Shown here: positions 18,826 through 27,334 of the stretch, piece by piece
Position numbering within the stretch: position 1 is the first letter of the stretch
Layout: each line of letters opens with the position of its first letter
Assembly (NCBI RefSeq): GCF_031085175.1
Contig: NZ_JAVHUY010000019.1
Span: 62,001-126,000, forward strand
DNA: 64,000 nt
Direction: 5' to 3'
Source of the DNA: Phytohabitans maris
GTDB taxonomy: Bacteria; Actinomycetota; Actinomycetes; Mycobacteriales; Micromonosporaceae
Notes under the pieces: model-generated
Databases searched by the model: none
What the model was told of the DNA's origin: nothing
The model's input: the letters and a program-made list of their open reading frames with translations, nothing else
Position numbers and translations under genes: made by a program

Positions 18826-19485
18826 ATGTCGCGACGCTTGGTCAGTCTGACGCTCGACACTCTCGAGGATCTCCCCCGCCCCTGCCGAGCCTGCGTGTTC
18901 TGGGAGCTGGATCCCGTCGCCGCCGAGCGCGCGTGCGCCGCCGGCGACCCGGGGCTCGAAAAGGAAGCGTGGGTGTCCCAGACGCTGCTGGAGTGGGGCT
19001 CCTGCGGCAAGCTGGCGTACGTCGACGGCATGCCCGCCGGCTTCGTCATGTATGCGCCACCCGCTTACGTGCCACGCTCGATGGCGTTTCCCACCTCGCC
19101 GGTCTCGGCCGACGCAGCGCTGTTGATGACCGCGCACATCGTCACCGCGTTCGCCGGTGGCGGGCTGGGGCGGATGCTCGTGCAGGGCGTGGCCCGCGAT
19201 CTCACCAAGCGCGGCATCAAGGCGATCGAGGCGTTCGGCGACGCCAAGTACGGCGAGTCCGGCGACGGCGAAGAGGGCTGCCTGGCGCCGGCCGACTTCT
19301 TCCTCTCGGTGGGCTTCAAGACGGTGCGGCCGCACCCGCGCTTCCCGCGACTGCGGCTGGAGCTGCGCACGGCGCTGTCGTGGAAGTCCGATGTGGAGTA
19401 CGCGCTGGAGAAGCTCCTCGGCTCGATGAGCCCGGAAAGCCTCCTACGCCCGGTTCGTCCAGCTACGCGATCAACGTCCAGCTAA
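18826..19485 (+). CDS. GNAT-family acetyltransferase-like protein
   Basis: 219-residue protein beginning MSRRLVSLTLDTLEDLPRPC. The core has the acetyl-CoA fold order: a strand LAYVDGMPAGFVMYAPP, then TAHIVTAFAGGGLGRMLVQG with a GNAT-like Gly-rich loop, then helix and EAFGDAKYG, and finally FFLSVGFKTVRPHP. A C-x2-C pair (PCRACVFWE) is present near residue 20. The ATG at 18826 has GAGG about 10 bp upstream; upstream in-frame sequence is unlike coding DNA. It faces the CwlM-like amidase, as in Mycobacterium, where a conserved gene sits between cwlM and parB. Substrate unknown. Confidence 0.82.
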   Translation: MSRRLVSLTLDTLEDLPRPCRACVFWELDPVAAERACAAGDPGLEKEAWVSQTLLEWGSCGKLAYVDGMPAGFVMYAPPAYVPRSMAFPTSPVSADAALLMTAHIVTAFAGGGLGRMLVQGVARDLTKRGIKAIEAFGDAKYGESGDGEEGCLAPADFFLSVGFKTVRPHPRFPRLRLELRTALSWKSDVEYALEKLLGSMSPESLLRPVRPATRSTSS

Positions 19486-19543
19486 GTCACAAAACGGCTG
19501 CGCGATCAACACCAAGCGCGAAGCGCCCACGAACGCGAAGCAC

Positions 19544-20683
19544 TCAGGAAACGGCCGCGGCCCGCAGGCTCCGTACGTCGATCGAGCCCGTCGGCACGTC
19601 GGCCTCCACCGGGTAGTACATCCGCTGCACCGCCGCCACGATGGCCTCGACCACCCGGTCACGGAAAGCCGGGTCGATCAGCCGCTCCCGGTCGGCGGGG
19701 GACGTCAGGTAGCCGACGTCGACCCGCACCGCCGGCATCCGGGTCAGCCGCAGCAGCTCCCACGTCTTCGCGTGGGTCTGGCAGTTGCGCAGGCCGGTGC
19801 GCTTGACGATCTCGCGCAGCGCCATCCCGGCCAGCCGCTCCCCTACCGTCGAGGTCACGCCGTTGCCCGTGCCGTAGTGGAACGCCGCCACCCCCTCGGC
19901 ATCCGGGTTGGCGTGCCCGTCGATGTGCAGCGAGATGAAGAGGTCACCGCCGAGCTCGTTGGCCAGATCGGCCCGGGCGATGTCGGTCAGCGCCGGCCCA
20001 CCGCCCGGTCCCCGGGTCAGGTGCACCCGCATCCCGGCCGCCGCGAGGCGCCCCTCCAGCCGCGCCGCCATGTCGAACGCGAGGTCGGCCTCGGTCCAGC
20101 GCAGCGGCCCGTCCGGCACGACGATGCCCGGGTCGGAGCCGCCGTGGCCGGGGTCGATGACGATGACCTTGCCGATCAGGTTGGGCCCGGAGCGGCGAAA
20201 CGCCTCGGCCTCACGCAGCCACTGCGGCCGCCCGCCGACCACCTTGCGACCCAGCCGCTTGAGCGCGTGCATGGTCTGCGGCCCGCAGGCCCCGTCCGGC
20301 TGGAGGCCCACCTCACGCTGGAACTGCGCCACCGACCGGGCCGTGTTGGGACCGAAGATGCCGTCGGCACGACCCACGTCGTACCCCATCTCCAGCAACC
20401 GCTCCTGGAGGGTGCGGACGTCCTCGCCGACGAGCGGCTCGGGGATCGCGTGGTAAAGCGCCCGCGCGCCCAGCCGCCAGCGGGCGGCGTCCAGCGCGCG
20501 CCACGTCTCGTCGCCGACCAGGCCGTCCACCGACAGCCCGCGGGTCTGCTGGAAGCCGCGGACGGCGCGCTCGGTGGTCTCGTCGTACTCGTCGCCGCTA
20601 CCGGCCAGGAGGTCGAGCTCGGCGAGGATCTGGTTGATCTCGATGACCGCGGGGCCGCGGTCGCCACGCCGGATCGGACGCAC
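19544..20683 (-). CDS. cwlM: CwlM-like N-acetylmuramoyl-L-alanine amidase homologue
   Basis: 379-residue protein with two N-terminal peptidoglycan-binding domains (about 5-67 and 80-145; GDRGPAVIEINQIL, EDVRTLQERLLEMGYDVG) and an Amidase_3 domain (about 170-365). Zinc ligands seem present: VIDPGHGG, ADLAFDMAARLE and SLHIDGHAN. The usual catalytic Glu near the C-terminus is replaced by Asp in VRVDVGYLTSP. No signal peptide is seen. In mycobacteria cwlM follows trxB-trxC and encodes a cytoplasmic PknB-regulated activator of MurA. The same gene order here supports that role over wall hydrolysis, though this is inferred. Confidence 0.9.
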   Translation of the reverse strand: MRPIRRGDRGPAVIEINQILAELDLLAGSGDEYDETTERAVRGFQQTRGLSVDGLVGDETWRALDAARWRLGARALYHAIPEPLVGEDVRTLQERLLEMGYDVGRADGIFGPNTARSVAQFQREVGLQPDGACGPQTMHALKRLGRKVVGGRPQWLREAEAFRRSGPNLIGKVIVIDPGHGGSDPGIVVPDGPLRWTEADLAFDMAARLEGRLAAAGMRVHLTRGPGGGPALTDIARADLANELGGDLFISLHIDGHANPDAEGVAAFHYGTGNGVTSTVGERLAGMALREIVKRTGLRNCQTHAKTWELLRLTRMPAVRVDVGYLTSPADRERLIDPAFRDRVVEAIVAAVQRMYYPVEADVPTGSIDVRSLRAAAVS

Positions 20684-20796
20684 GGAGGACCTCCTCAGTG
20701 AGAACGCTTCAGGAGCCTATCCCGCCCGGCGACACGCCGCCGCCGGGACCGCCGGAACACCGGCTGCGTACCGCCAGCCGGGCACTCGCAAACACG

Positions 20797-20874
20797 CCCT
20801 TTGGCCGGGCGCCGGCCACCGACTGCACCGGCTGGCCGCCCTTGAAGACGGTCAGCGTGGGCACCGACATGATC
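20797..20874 (-). pseudogene. Exact 78-bp duplicate of an internal trxA segment
   Basis: Bases 20797-20874 are identical to 20974-21051 inside trxA, same orientation, about 177 bp apart. The copied segment encodes MSVPTLTVFKGGQPVQSVAG and a few following residues. It lacks the CAPC active site, a start and a stop in frame, so it is a gene fragment. Flanking bases are unrelated. The lack of any substitutions suggests a recent duplication or ongoing gene conversion. Confidence 0.9.
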
Positions 20875-20895
20875 ACTAGCACACACGTCCAAACG

Positions 20896-20924
20896 AAAAG
20901 GGCGCCCCCCTAATGGGAGCGCCC
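20896..20924 (-). terminator. Intrinsic terminator of trxA
   Basis: On the minus strand GGGCGCTCCC pairs with GGGGGCGCCC (one G-T wobble) around a 5-nt loop, followed by TTTT and another T-rich stretch. It lies 15 bp after the trxA stop, between trxA and the duplicated fragment. Confidence 0.8.
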
Positions 20925-20939
20925 CGACGCAAGTGCCTG

Positions 20940-21263
20940 TTACAGCGCACCCTCGATCAGCTTGACCAGGTCACCCTTTGGCCGGGCGCCGGCCACCGAC
21001 TGCACCGGCTGGCCGCCCTTGAAGACGGTCAGCGTGGGCACCGACATGATCCGGTACGCGCGGGCGGTCTCGGGATTTTCGTCGATGTTCACCTTGACGA
21101 TCCGCACCCGGTCGCCCATCTCGTTGGCGATCTCCTCGAGCAGCGGCGAGACCTTCTTGCACGGCGCGCACCACTCGGCCCAGAAGTCCACCAGGACGGG
21201 CGTCTCGGACTGCAGCACGTCACTGGTGAAACTGGCGTCGGTGACCGCCTTGGTTGTTCCCAC
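20940..21263 (-). CDS. trxA: Thioredoxin
   Basis: Small cytosolic disulfide reductase, reduced by the adjacent TrxB. The 107-residue product has the active site in VDFWAEWCAPCKKVSP (a WCAPC variant of WCGPC). It also has the cis-Pro segment SVPTLTVFKGG and a normal length. The GTG at 21263 is chosen because AGGAGGG lies 8 bp upstream; a longer in-frame start would overlap the trxB end. Ala in place of Gly in the active site is seen in some actinobacterial thioredoxins. Part of it is duplicated downstream. Confidence 0.96.
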   Translation of the reverse strand: MGTTKAVTDASFTSDVLQSETPVLVDFWAEWCAPCKKVSPLLEEIANEMGDRVRIVKVNIDENPETARAYRIMSVPTLTVFKGGQPVQSVAGARPKGDLVKLIEGAL

Positions 21264-21285
21264 GAAGACCCTCCTGAAACGAAAC

Positions 21286-22239
21286 TCAGACTTCCAGTGA
21301 TGCGATGAACCGCTCGGCGTCGAGCGCGGCGGCACAGCCCGTGCCGGCGGCGGTGATGGCCTGGCGGTAGGTGTGGTCGACCAGGTCGCCGGCGGCGAAG
21401 ACGCCGGGCACGCTGGTGTGCGTGGTGGGGGCGTCCACCACGACGTATCCGTTTTCGTCGAGCTCCACCTGGCCGCGGAAGAGCTCGCTGCGGGGCTCGT
21501 GGCCGATCGCGACGAACACGCCGGTCACGTCGAGCACCTTGCCCTCGCCCGAGTGCACGTTACGCAGCTGCACGCCGGCGACCTTGCCGTCGTCTCCGAG
21601 AACCTCTTCGACGACAGAGTTCCACTCGACGGCGATCTTCGGGTTGGCGAGCGCCCGGTCGGCCATGATCTTGCTGGCTCGGAACTCGTCGCGGCGGTGG
21701 ACGATCGTCACCGTGTCCGCGAACTTGGTCAAGAACGTGGCCTCCTCCATCGCGGAGTCGCCACCGCCCACGACCGCGATCGGCTGGCCGCGGAAGAAGA
21801 AGCCGTCACAGGTGGCACAGGAGGAGACGCCGTGGCCGAGCAGCTCCTGCTCGCCCGGGACGCCCAGCGGCCGCCAGGCCGAACCGGTGGCGAGGATGAC
21901 CGCCTTGGCCTGGTACTCCGTCTCGCCGACGTACACCTTCTGGGTGGCGCCGGAGCCGACCACGCCGGTGTCGGTGAGCTGCACCCGGGTCACGTCGTCG
22001 GTGAGGAACTCGGCGCCGAACCGCTCGGCCTGCTTGCGCATCGAGTCCATCAGCTCGGGACCCATGATGCCGTCGGGGAAGCCGGGGAAGTTTTCGACGT
22101 CTGTGGTCGTCATCAGCGCGCCACCGGACTGCGCACCTTCGATGACGAGTGGCTTGAGGTTGGCGCGGGCGGCGTAGACCGCAGCGGTGTAACCGGCCGG
22201 GCCTGAGCCGATGATGATCAGATTACGGACCTCGTCCAC
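21286..22239 (-). CDS. trxB: Thioredoxin reductase (NADPH)
   Basis: FAD flavoenzyme that passes electrons from NADPH to thioredoxin. The 317-residue product has the FAD-binding [18 protein letters not shown] at the N-terminus and the redox pair in [10 protein letters not shown]. The NADPH-binding [10 protein letters not shown] with [10 protein letters not shown] follows, then the C-terminal FAD segment [15 protein letters not shown]. The GTG at 22239 with GGGAG 7 bp upstream gives a family-length N-terminus; an ATG further upstream adds an unlikely leader. It is followed after 22 bp by trxA. Confidence 0.97.
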   Translation of the reverse strand: MDEVRNLIIIGSGPAGYTAAVYAARANLKPLVIEGAQSGGALMTTTDVENFPGFPDGIMGPELMDSMRKQAERFGAEFLTDDVTRVQLTDTGVVGSGATQKVYVGETEYQAKAVILATGSAWRPLGVPGEQELLGHGVSSCATCDGFFFRGQPIAVVGGGDSAMEEATFLTKFADTVTIVHRRDEFRASKIMADRALANPKIAVEWNSVVEEVLGDDGKVAGVQLRNVHSGEGKVLDVTGVFVAIGHEPRSELFRGQVELDENGYVVVDAPTTHTSVPGVFAAGDLVDHTYRQAITAAGTGCAAALDAERFIASLEV

Positions 22240-22300
22240 TGCCGACTCCCGTAGTGTTTTGTATGCGCAGAGGAGAACCCATCGCGAGCCGCGATGATTC

Positions 22301-22321
22301 CCCACCCCTCGTCCGGGTGGG
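22301..22321. terminator. Hairpin between the anti-sigma gene and trxB
   Basis: CCCACCC (22301-22307) pairs with GGGTGGG (22315-22321) around a 7-nt loop, 5 bp after the anti-sigma stop. There is no T-run, so it may only partially separate trxB expression from the sigM operon. Confidence 0.4.
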
Positions 22322-22326
22322 TCAGC

Positions 22327-23229
22327 TCACCCTATCTTTGCGCTGTCGCGGGTGTCCGCGCCCCGCTGGGCCAGGCCACAATCCGGTCCGGCCGCCCATA
22401 CCCACCGTGCCCCGGTGCCGTCCGTGAAAAACACGATCGCGGCCGGTGACCCCTCGTAGGACGCGAGATCGACCACCTCGACCTCGGTGACGCCCGGCTG
22501 GTGCTCCCGCCCGATCGCCTCGACGCACATGGCCAGCGCGGCCGGGTCGCGCAGCCGGGCAAGCACCGGTGCCGGGGCGGCGGCCGCTCCCGCCCGGTCC
22601 CCCTCCTGCTCGGCCATGGCCGTGGCGCTGCTCATCGCGGCCTTCGGCGGGCTGCCCCCGGTCCCGAACGTGCCGGCCCGGTAGTCCTGCCCGCTCGACG
22701 TCAGCGGAATCTCGCGCCCCGCGAAGGGAGCCACGCCCGCGTCGTCGGCGTTCTGCCGGGCGACCGCGGGGGCCTCCTCAGCGCTGCCGGCCGAGCTGTC
22801 GTCGCCGCCACCGCCGATGTTGCCCGCCTGGCTCCAGCCGAGGCCGGCCAGTGCCGCGACACCGGCGGCGATCGCCGCCGGGGCGGCCCACGCGGGCATC
22901 CGGCGCCGCGGCCGAGGCGCGGTGCGTCGAGGTCCAGCTTGCTCATCTGGTACGGCGGTGAGGTCTGGACGCCGCGGCTCCTGCTCCAGGGCCGTGGCGA
23001 TCCGGTCGGCGACCTCGACCGGCATCGGCTCCGCCGAGTCACCCCAGGACGCGAGGCTGGCGCGGACGCTCCCGGTCGCCTCGACCAGCGCGGCGTGCGC
23101 CTCGGCCCAGGCCGGCTCCTCGGCGACGCGCCGGGCCACGACCGCCTCCTCGGGCGTACCGTCCAGCGCACCGCCGACGTAGTCGGCGAGCAGGTCGAAA
23201 TCGACCTCGCTGAACTCCTGCCCGGTCAC
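22327..23229 (-). CDS. Membrane-anchored anti-sigma factor, partner of SigM
   Basis: 300-residue protein with a cytoplasmic N-terminal domain (about 1-100, SEVDFDLLADYVGGALDG). One transmembrane segment follows near 125-145 (WAAPAAIAAGVAALAGLGW), then an extracytoplasmic domain ending in FFTDGTGARWVWAAGPDCG. Its GTG start overlaps the sigM stop (GTGA), so the two are translationally coupled. This is the position of the SigM anti-sigma factor in Mycobacterium. No HxxxCxxC zinc motif is present, so it is not a ZAS-type anti-sigma. The N-terminal domain probably binds and inactivates SigM. Confidence 0.82.
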   Translation of the reverse strand: MTGQEFSEVDFDLLADYVGGALDGTPEEAVVARRVAEEPAWAEAHAALVEATGSVRASLASWGDSAEPMPVEVADRIATALEQEPRRPDLTAVPDEQAGPRRTAPRPRRRMPAWAAPAAIAAGVAALAGLGWSQAGNIGGGGDDSSAGSAEEAPAVARQNADDAGVAPFAGREIPLTSSGQDYRAGTFGTGGSPPKAAMSSATAMAEQEGDRAGAAAAPAPVLARLRDPAALAMCVEAIGREHQPGVTEVEVVDLASYEGSPAAIVFFTDGTGARWVWAAGPDCGLAQRGADTRDSAKIG

Positions 23230-23870
23230 TTCTCTTCCTCCACCTTCGCCGTACGCGCCTGCGCCGTACTGGTTCCGACGCGATCGCCGGACCGCGGGTT
23301 CCCACCGCCGGCCCGAAGGTGGCCCAGCACCACCGCCAGCTTGGCCCGGCCCCGCGCGCACCGGCTCTTTACCGTGCCCTCGGCCACACCGAGGATCACC
23401 GCCACCTCGGCGACCGGGTAGCCCTGCACGTCGACCAGGATCAGCGCGGCCCGCTGCTCCTCCGGCAGCTGGCTGAGCGCCTGCCGTACGTCGAGGGCGG
23501 TGTCGTGGTCGACCGCGGGGGCGGCCGGCTCGGCGGCGATCGGCCGGTCGGACTCGGCTCGGCTGCCGTCGGGGAGCGGGACCGTCGGGTGGGCCTGCCG
23601 CCGGCGGGCCCGGTCGAGGCAGGCGTTTACCACGATGCGGTGCAGCCAGGTCGTGACCGCCGAGTCGCCCCGGAAGCGGGCCGCCGCGCGGTGCGCGGAC
23701 AGCAGCGCGTCCTGGAGGGCGTCGGCCGCCTCCTCCCGGTCGGCGAGCGTACGCAGCGCCACGGCCCACAGCCGGTCGCGGTGCCGGTGAAACAGCTCGG
23801 CGAACGCGTACTGATCGCCGTCGACGTGGGCGCGCAGCAGCTCGGCGTCGCTACGCGAGCTGTCGGTCAC
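23226..23870 (-). CDS. sigM: ECF RNA polymerase sigma factor SigM
   Basis: Extracytoplasmic-function sigma factor of 214 residues. Region 2 is seen in AFAELFHRHRDRLWAVALRT and ADALQDALLSAHRAAARF, followed by TTWLHRIVVNACLDR, here VTTWLHRIVVN. Region 4 is LPEEQRAALILVDVQGYPV and GVAEGTVKSRCARGRAKLA. A roughly 40-residue acidic/Pro linker lies between. It starts 9 bp downstream of the pseudokinase gene and overlaps the anti-sigma gene. Synteny with mycobacterial sigM supports the name. Its regulon cannot be read from this window. Confidence 0.93.
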   Translation of the reverse strand: MTDSSRSDAELLRAHVDGDQYAFAELFHRHRDRLWAVALRTLADREEAADALQDALLSAHRAAARFRGDSAVTTWLHRIVVNACLDRARRRQAHPTVPLPDGSRAESDRPIAAEPAAPAVDHDTALDVRQALSQLPEEQRAALILVDVQGYPVAEVAVILGVAEGTVKSRCARGRAKLAVVLGHLRAGGGNPRSGDRVGTSTAQARTAKVEEEK

Positions 23871-23879
23871 GGCTGCACA

Positions 23880-25451
23880 CTAGCTCAGCCCGGCGACCAC
23901 GATCTCCTGCACGCCGACCTTGAACGGCCACTGGCTGTCGCCGGTGCGCGGCATCTCGGTGATGAAGAAGAGCAGGTACTGGTACTTCTGGTCGGGGTCG
24001 AACGCGGTGAAGCTCATCTTCGTCGCGTCGAACGCCTCCAGCGGCTCTCCCACCCGCTTGAACGACTGGGCCACCTGCTTGTCACCGGCCGCGCTGCTGC
24101 CCGGGTCGCTGTCGCCGGCGCGCAGCTCGGCCGAGGCGCCGCCGTCGGAGAGCGTCACCTGCACGGAGCTGACCGTGCGCGGCTGGCCCAGGTCGATCAG
24201 GATGCCCATGCCCGTCTTGAGGTTGCCGAACTTGGAGCTCTTGTAGCCGTTGGGCTCCCAGCCGGTGTTTTCGTTTCCGTCGACGACCGCGTCGGCGCCC
24301 TCCAACTCGTTGCGCTGGCCGTCGGACGGGTCGACGATGCGCACCTGGTTGGCGCTGATCGTGAAGTTTTGCGGCTGGCCGTTGGCGGACCCGGTGGCCG
24401 GGTCGCTGCCGGCGGTGGCCGGCGCGTTGGACGGCGGGGCGGCGGTGTCGTCGGTGTCGCCGCCGTTGCCCAGCGCGCTGATGCCGAAGAGCAGGCCCGC
24501 GACGGCGATGGCGAGGAGTCCGGCGACGCCTGCGGCGATCTTGCGGACCGTCGCCCGCTGGGGCTCGGTGCGCACGCCGCCCGGGTCGACCGCCGCGCCC
24601 ACGTCGCGAGGGCCGGACAGGAACCGAAGCGGTCCGGTCTCCTCGTAGTAGGGCTCGTCGGTGGCGCTGTCGAGCCGGCCCAGCTCGGCCGCGAGCACGT
24701 CGGCGGCGGGCAGCGCGAGGCGGCTGTCGAGCAGGTCCATGGTGAGGTCGTCGAGGTATGCCGGGACGCCCGCGCGGATCTGGCGCGGGGCGGCCACGGT
24801 GCCGCTCGCGTCGCGCACGGCGTCGGGCAGCGCGGACCGGCCGGCCTCGGTGTGCGGCCAGTGGCCGGTGAGCGCGAAGTAGAGGACGCCGCCGATCGCC
24901 CGCACGTCGGTCTCTTGCGTGTCGGCGCTGTCGGCCCGCGCGTCGGCGAGCACCACGCGGCCGTCGTCGCCGATCAGGACCGTGCCGGGGTGGATATTGC
25001 CGTGGACCATGCCGGTCGCGTGCATCGCGGTGACCGCCTCGGCCACCGCGTGCGCGACCGTCGTGGTGCGGGTCGGGTCGAGGGGCTCCTCGGCCACGAT
25101 CTCGCGGAGCGACTCACCGTCGACCCACTCGCGCACCACGTAGGCCCGCTCACCCTCGTCGATCGCGTCGTAGACGCCGACCAGGCTGGGGTGGATCACG
25201 CGGCTCGCGGCGACGGCGGCCTGCAGCATCTCCATCGCGGAGTCGCCACCGGGATAGCGCAGCACCACCGCGACCGGCCGCCGGAGCACCACGTCGACAC
25301 CGCGCCAGACCTGCCGGCCGGCACTGTCGTTGTTGATGTGCTCCGCGAGCTCGTACCTCTCGGCCAGGATCTCACCGACGGTGGGCGCACCGAAGGTCAT
25401 GACCTGAGGCGCGCTCTCGCTCGCCTCCTGACCTTCGCCGACCTGGGTCAC
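23880..25451 (-). CDS. Membrane pseudokinase with C-terminal discoidin-like domain
   Basis: 523-residue protein. Residues about 30-270 have a Ser/Thr kinase fold (GEILAERYELAEHI; VYDAIDEGERAYVVREWVDG), but the catalytic motifs are gone. The beta-3 lysine position reads VAVVLRY, the HRD loop reads VHGNIHPGTVL and DFG reads ADAR. One transmembrane segment lies near 310-330 (AGVAGLLAIAVAGLLFGISA), then a Thr/Pro linker, then a beta-rich outer domain with NTGWEPNG and VQVTLSDGG resembling galactose-binding folds. In Mycobacterium the same three-part module is fused to MviN (Rv3910 protein), where it binds FhaA. Here it is a separate gene ahead of sigM. Confidence 0.85.
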   Translation of the reverse strand: MTQVGEGQEASESAPQVMTFGAPTVGEILAERYELAEHINNDSAGRQVWRGVDVVLRRPVAVVLRYPGGDSAMEMLQAAVAASRVIHPSLVGVYDAIDEGERAYVVREWVDGESLREIVAEEPLDPTRTTTVAHAVAEAVTAMHATGMVHGNIHPGTVLIGDDGRVVLADARADSADTQETDVRAIGGVLYFALTGHWPHTEAGRSALPDAVRDASGTVAAPRQIRAGVPAYLDDLTMDLLDSRLALPAADVLAAELGRLDSATDEPYYEETGPLRFLSGPRDVGAAVDPGGVRTEPQRATVRKIAAGVAGLLAIAVAGLLFGISALGNGGDTDDTAAPPSNAPATAGSDPATGSANGQPQNFTISANQVRIVDPSDGQRNELEGADAVVDGNENTGWEPNGYKSSKFGNLKTGMGILIDLGQPRTVSSVQVTLSDGGASAELRAGDSDPGSSAAGDKQVAQSFKRVGEPLEAFDATKMSFTAFDPDQKYQYLLFFITEMPRTGDSQWPFKVGVQEIVVAGLS

Positions 25452-25568
25452 CCCGTCCTCCCTCGGTGATCGTCTCGATCAGTGGACCCGTATGTGCTGC
25501 CCGTGATGTGACCGCTGGCCGCAGCCGGCAAACCGGCGGCGGGCACAACTCATAGCGTAGGCGCTACC

Positions 25569-25585
25569 CGCACCCGACGGGTGCG
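25569..25585. promoter_or_regulatory. Operator-like palindrome between divergent genes
   Basis: CGCACCCG-A-CGGGTGCG is a perfect inverted repeat. It sits in the 283-bp gap between the divergent pseudokinase and HerA-type ATPase genes, followed by a direct repeat of GTGCGACCT. Position suggests a regulator-binding site for one or both promoters. Confidence 0.4.
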
Positions 25586-25734
25586 ACCTTACCTGGGTCG
25601 TGCGACCTCTCGACACGTCATCTTGGCGTGGCAGCCGGCCGGACGCGAGTCGTGGGGCGAGGCTTGACCGCTAAGTAGCAATCGTCCTGCTTTGAAGCGT
25701 CATGCAAATAGTGCCTTATAGGTACGCTTTTTCC

Positions 25735-27324
25735 ATGTCTGATCTTGCCGGGCAGGTCCGTGACGGGTATGCGTTCGACGGGCCGGCACTGGAACTCGGC
25801 GCCTTGGTGGTCGACGGCCGCGGCGACCCCGGCGCGCAGGTGCGCATCCCGCTCGGCATGCTCAACCGGCACGGCCTGGTCGCGGGCGCCACGGGCACCG
25901 GCAAGACCAAGACGCTCCAGGTGCTTGCCGAGCAGCTCAGCGCGGCCGGCGTGCCGGTCTTCCTCGCCGACGTCAAGGGCGACGTCTCGGGCATGTCCGC
26001 GCCCGGTACCGCCAACGAGAAGATCACCGCACGCGCCGCCGAGATCGGTCAGGACTGGCAGCCGGCCGCCTGCCCGGTCGAGTTCTACGCGCTCGGCGGG
26101 CACGGCACCGGCATCCCGGTCCGGGCGACGATCACCTCGTTCGGCCCGGTACTGCTGTCCAAGGTGCTCGGGCTCTCCGACGTACAGGCGTCGTCCTTGA
26201 ACCTGATCTTCCACTTCGCGGACGCGAACGGGCTGCCTCTGCTGGACGTCAAGGACCTGCGGTCGGTCATCCAGTACCTGGTCTCCGACGAGGGAGCCGA
26301 ACAACTGCGTTCGCTCGGCGGGCTCTCCAAGCAGACGGCGGGTGTGCTGCTCCGGGAGCTGGTGGCGTTTTCCGACGCGGGCGCGGACGATTTCTTCGGC
26401 GAGCCGGAGCTCGACACGGCCGACCTGATGCGTACCGCGCCGGACGGCCGGGGCATCGCCTCGATCCTGGAGCTGCCCGGTGTCCTCGGGCGGCTGGGGG
26501 CTGGGGGCGGCACAGCGCGGCCGGACCTCTTTCCTTGTTTTCTTATGTGGCTGCTGGCCGACCTCTTCCAGGATCTGCCCGAGGTCGGCGACCTCGACAA
26601 GCCGAAGCTGGTCTTCTTCTTCGACGAGGCGCACCTGCTCTTCAAGGACGCGTCGAAGGACTTCCTGGAGTCGATCACGCAGACCGTGCGGCTGATCCGC
26701 TCCAAGGGCGTGGGCGTCTTCTTCGTGACCCAGACGCCCAAGGACGTGCACCCCGACGTGCTCGCGCAGCTCGGCAACCGGATCCAGCACGCGCTGCGGG
26801 CGTACACACCGGACGACGCGAAGGCGCTCAAGGCGACCGCGTCGACGTTCCCGCACTCGGCGTACGACCTGGAGGAGGTGCTCACCCAGCTCGGCACCGG
26901 CGAGGCGATCGTGACCGTACTGTCCGAGAACGGCGCGCCGACCCCGGTCGCCTGGACCCGGCTGCGCGCTCCCCGGTCGCTGATGGGCGCCGCCGACCCC
27001 GCGGCGATGACGGCGGCGGTGCGGGCCTCGCCGCTGTACCCGAAGTACGCCGAGCCGGTTGACCGCGAGTCCGCGTACGAGAAGCTGGCCGCCCGTATGG
27101 CGCCGCCGTCCACAGGTGGTTATCCACAGGCATCTCCAGCGCCGGACGCTCCTCCCGCACAGAGTTATCCACAGGAGGGCCGGCCACCGCGGTCGGAGCC
27201 GAACATGGTGGAGAAGGTGCTCGGCTCCAACGCGACGAAGTCGTTCGTCCGGGCCGCCGCCACGGCCGCCGGCGCCGCGTTCGCCCGCCAGATCTTCGGC
27301 ACGGCCAAGCGCCGGAGGCGCTGA
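25735..27324 (+). CDS. HerA/DUF853-type ATPase (helicase-like)
   Basis: 529-residue P-loop ATPase of the HerA-FtsK superfamily. It shows Walker A in VAGATGTGKTKTLQ near residue 55, FLADVKGDVSGM after it, and Walker B in LVFFFDEAHLLF. VGVFFVTQTPKDV and GNRIQHALRAYTPDD carry sensor and arginine positions. This is the TP0981/DUF853 subfamily, whose function is not well defined. A Pro-rich linker (residues about 460-490) precedes a basic tail, TAKRRRR. The ATG at 25735 is chosen over one 33 bp upstream because it begins just after an A/T-rich promoter-like stretch. It converges on mviN with an 11-bp gap. Confidence 0.9.
   Translation: MSDLAGQVRDGYAFDGPALELGALVVDGRGDPGAQVRIPLGMLNRHGLVAGATGTGKTKTLQVLAEQLSAAGVPVFLADVKGDVSGMSAPGTANEKITARAAEIGQDWQPAACPVEFYALGGHGTGIPVRATITSFGPVLLSKVLGLSDVQASSLNLIFHFADANGLPLLDVKDLRSVIQYLVSDEGAEQLRSLGGLSKQTAGVLLRELVAFSDAGADDFFGEPELDTADLMRTAPDGRGIASILELPGVLGRLGAGGGTARPDLFPCFLMWLLADLFQDLPEVGDLDKPKLVFFFDEAHLLFKDASKDFLESITQTVRLIRSKGVGVFFVTQTPKDVHPDVLAQLGNRIQHALRAYTPDDAKALKATASTFPHSAYDLEEVLTQLGTGEAIVTVLSENGAPTPVAWTRLRAPRSLMGAADPAAMTAAVRASPLYPKYAEPVDRESAYEKLAARMAPPSTGGYPQASPAPDAPPAQSYPQEGRPPRSEPNMVEKVLGSNATKSFVRAAATAAGAAFARQIFGTAKRRRR
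27120..27173 (+). promoter_or_regulatory. Two exact DnaA boxes inside the ATPase gene
   Basis: TTATCCACA occurs at 27120-27128 and 27165-27173, both followed by GG. In frame they encode GYPQ and SYPQ in the Pro-rich linker. They lie about 25 kb from oriC. They may titrate DnaA, or simply reflect codon choice in this peptide. Confidence 0.4.
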
Positions 27325-27334
27325 CGCCCCGCGG

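Noticed and set aside
20695-20892. Small frame over the duplicated trxA segment
   Set aside because: It reads the duplicate in a frame different from trxA; the segment has no start, active site or stop in the true frame.
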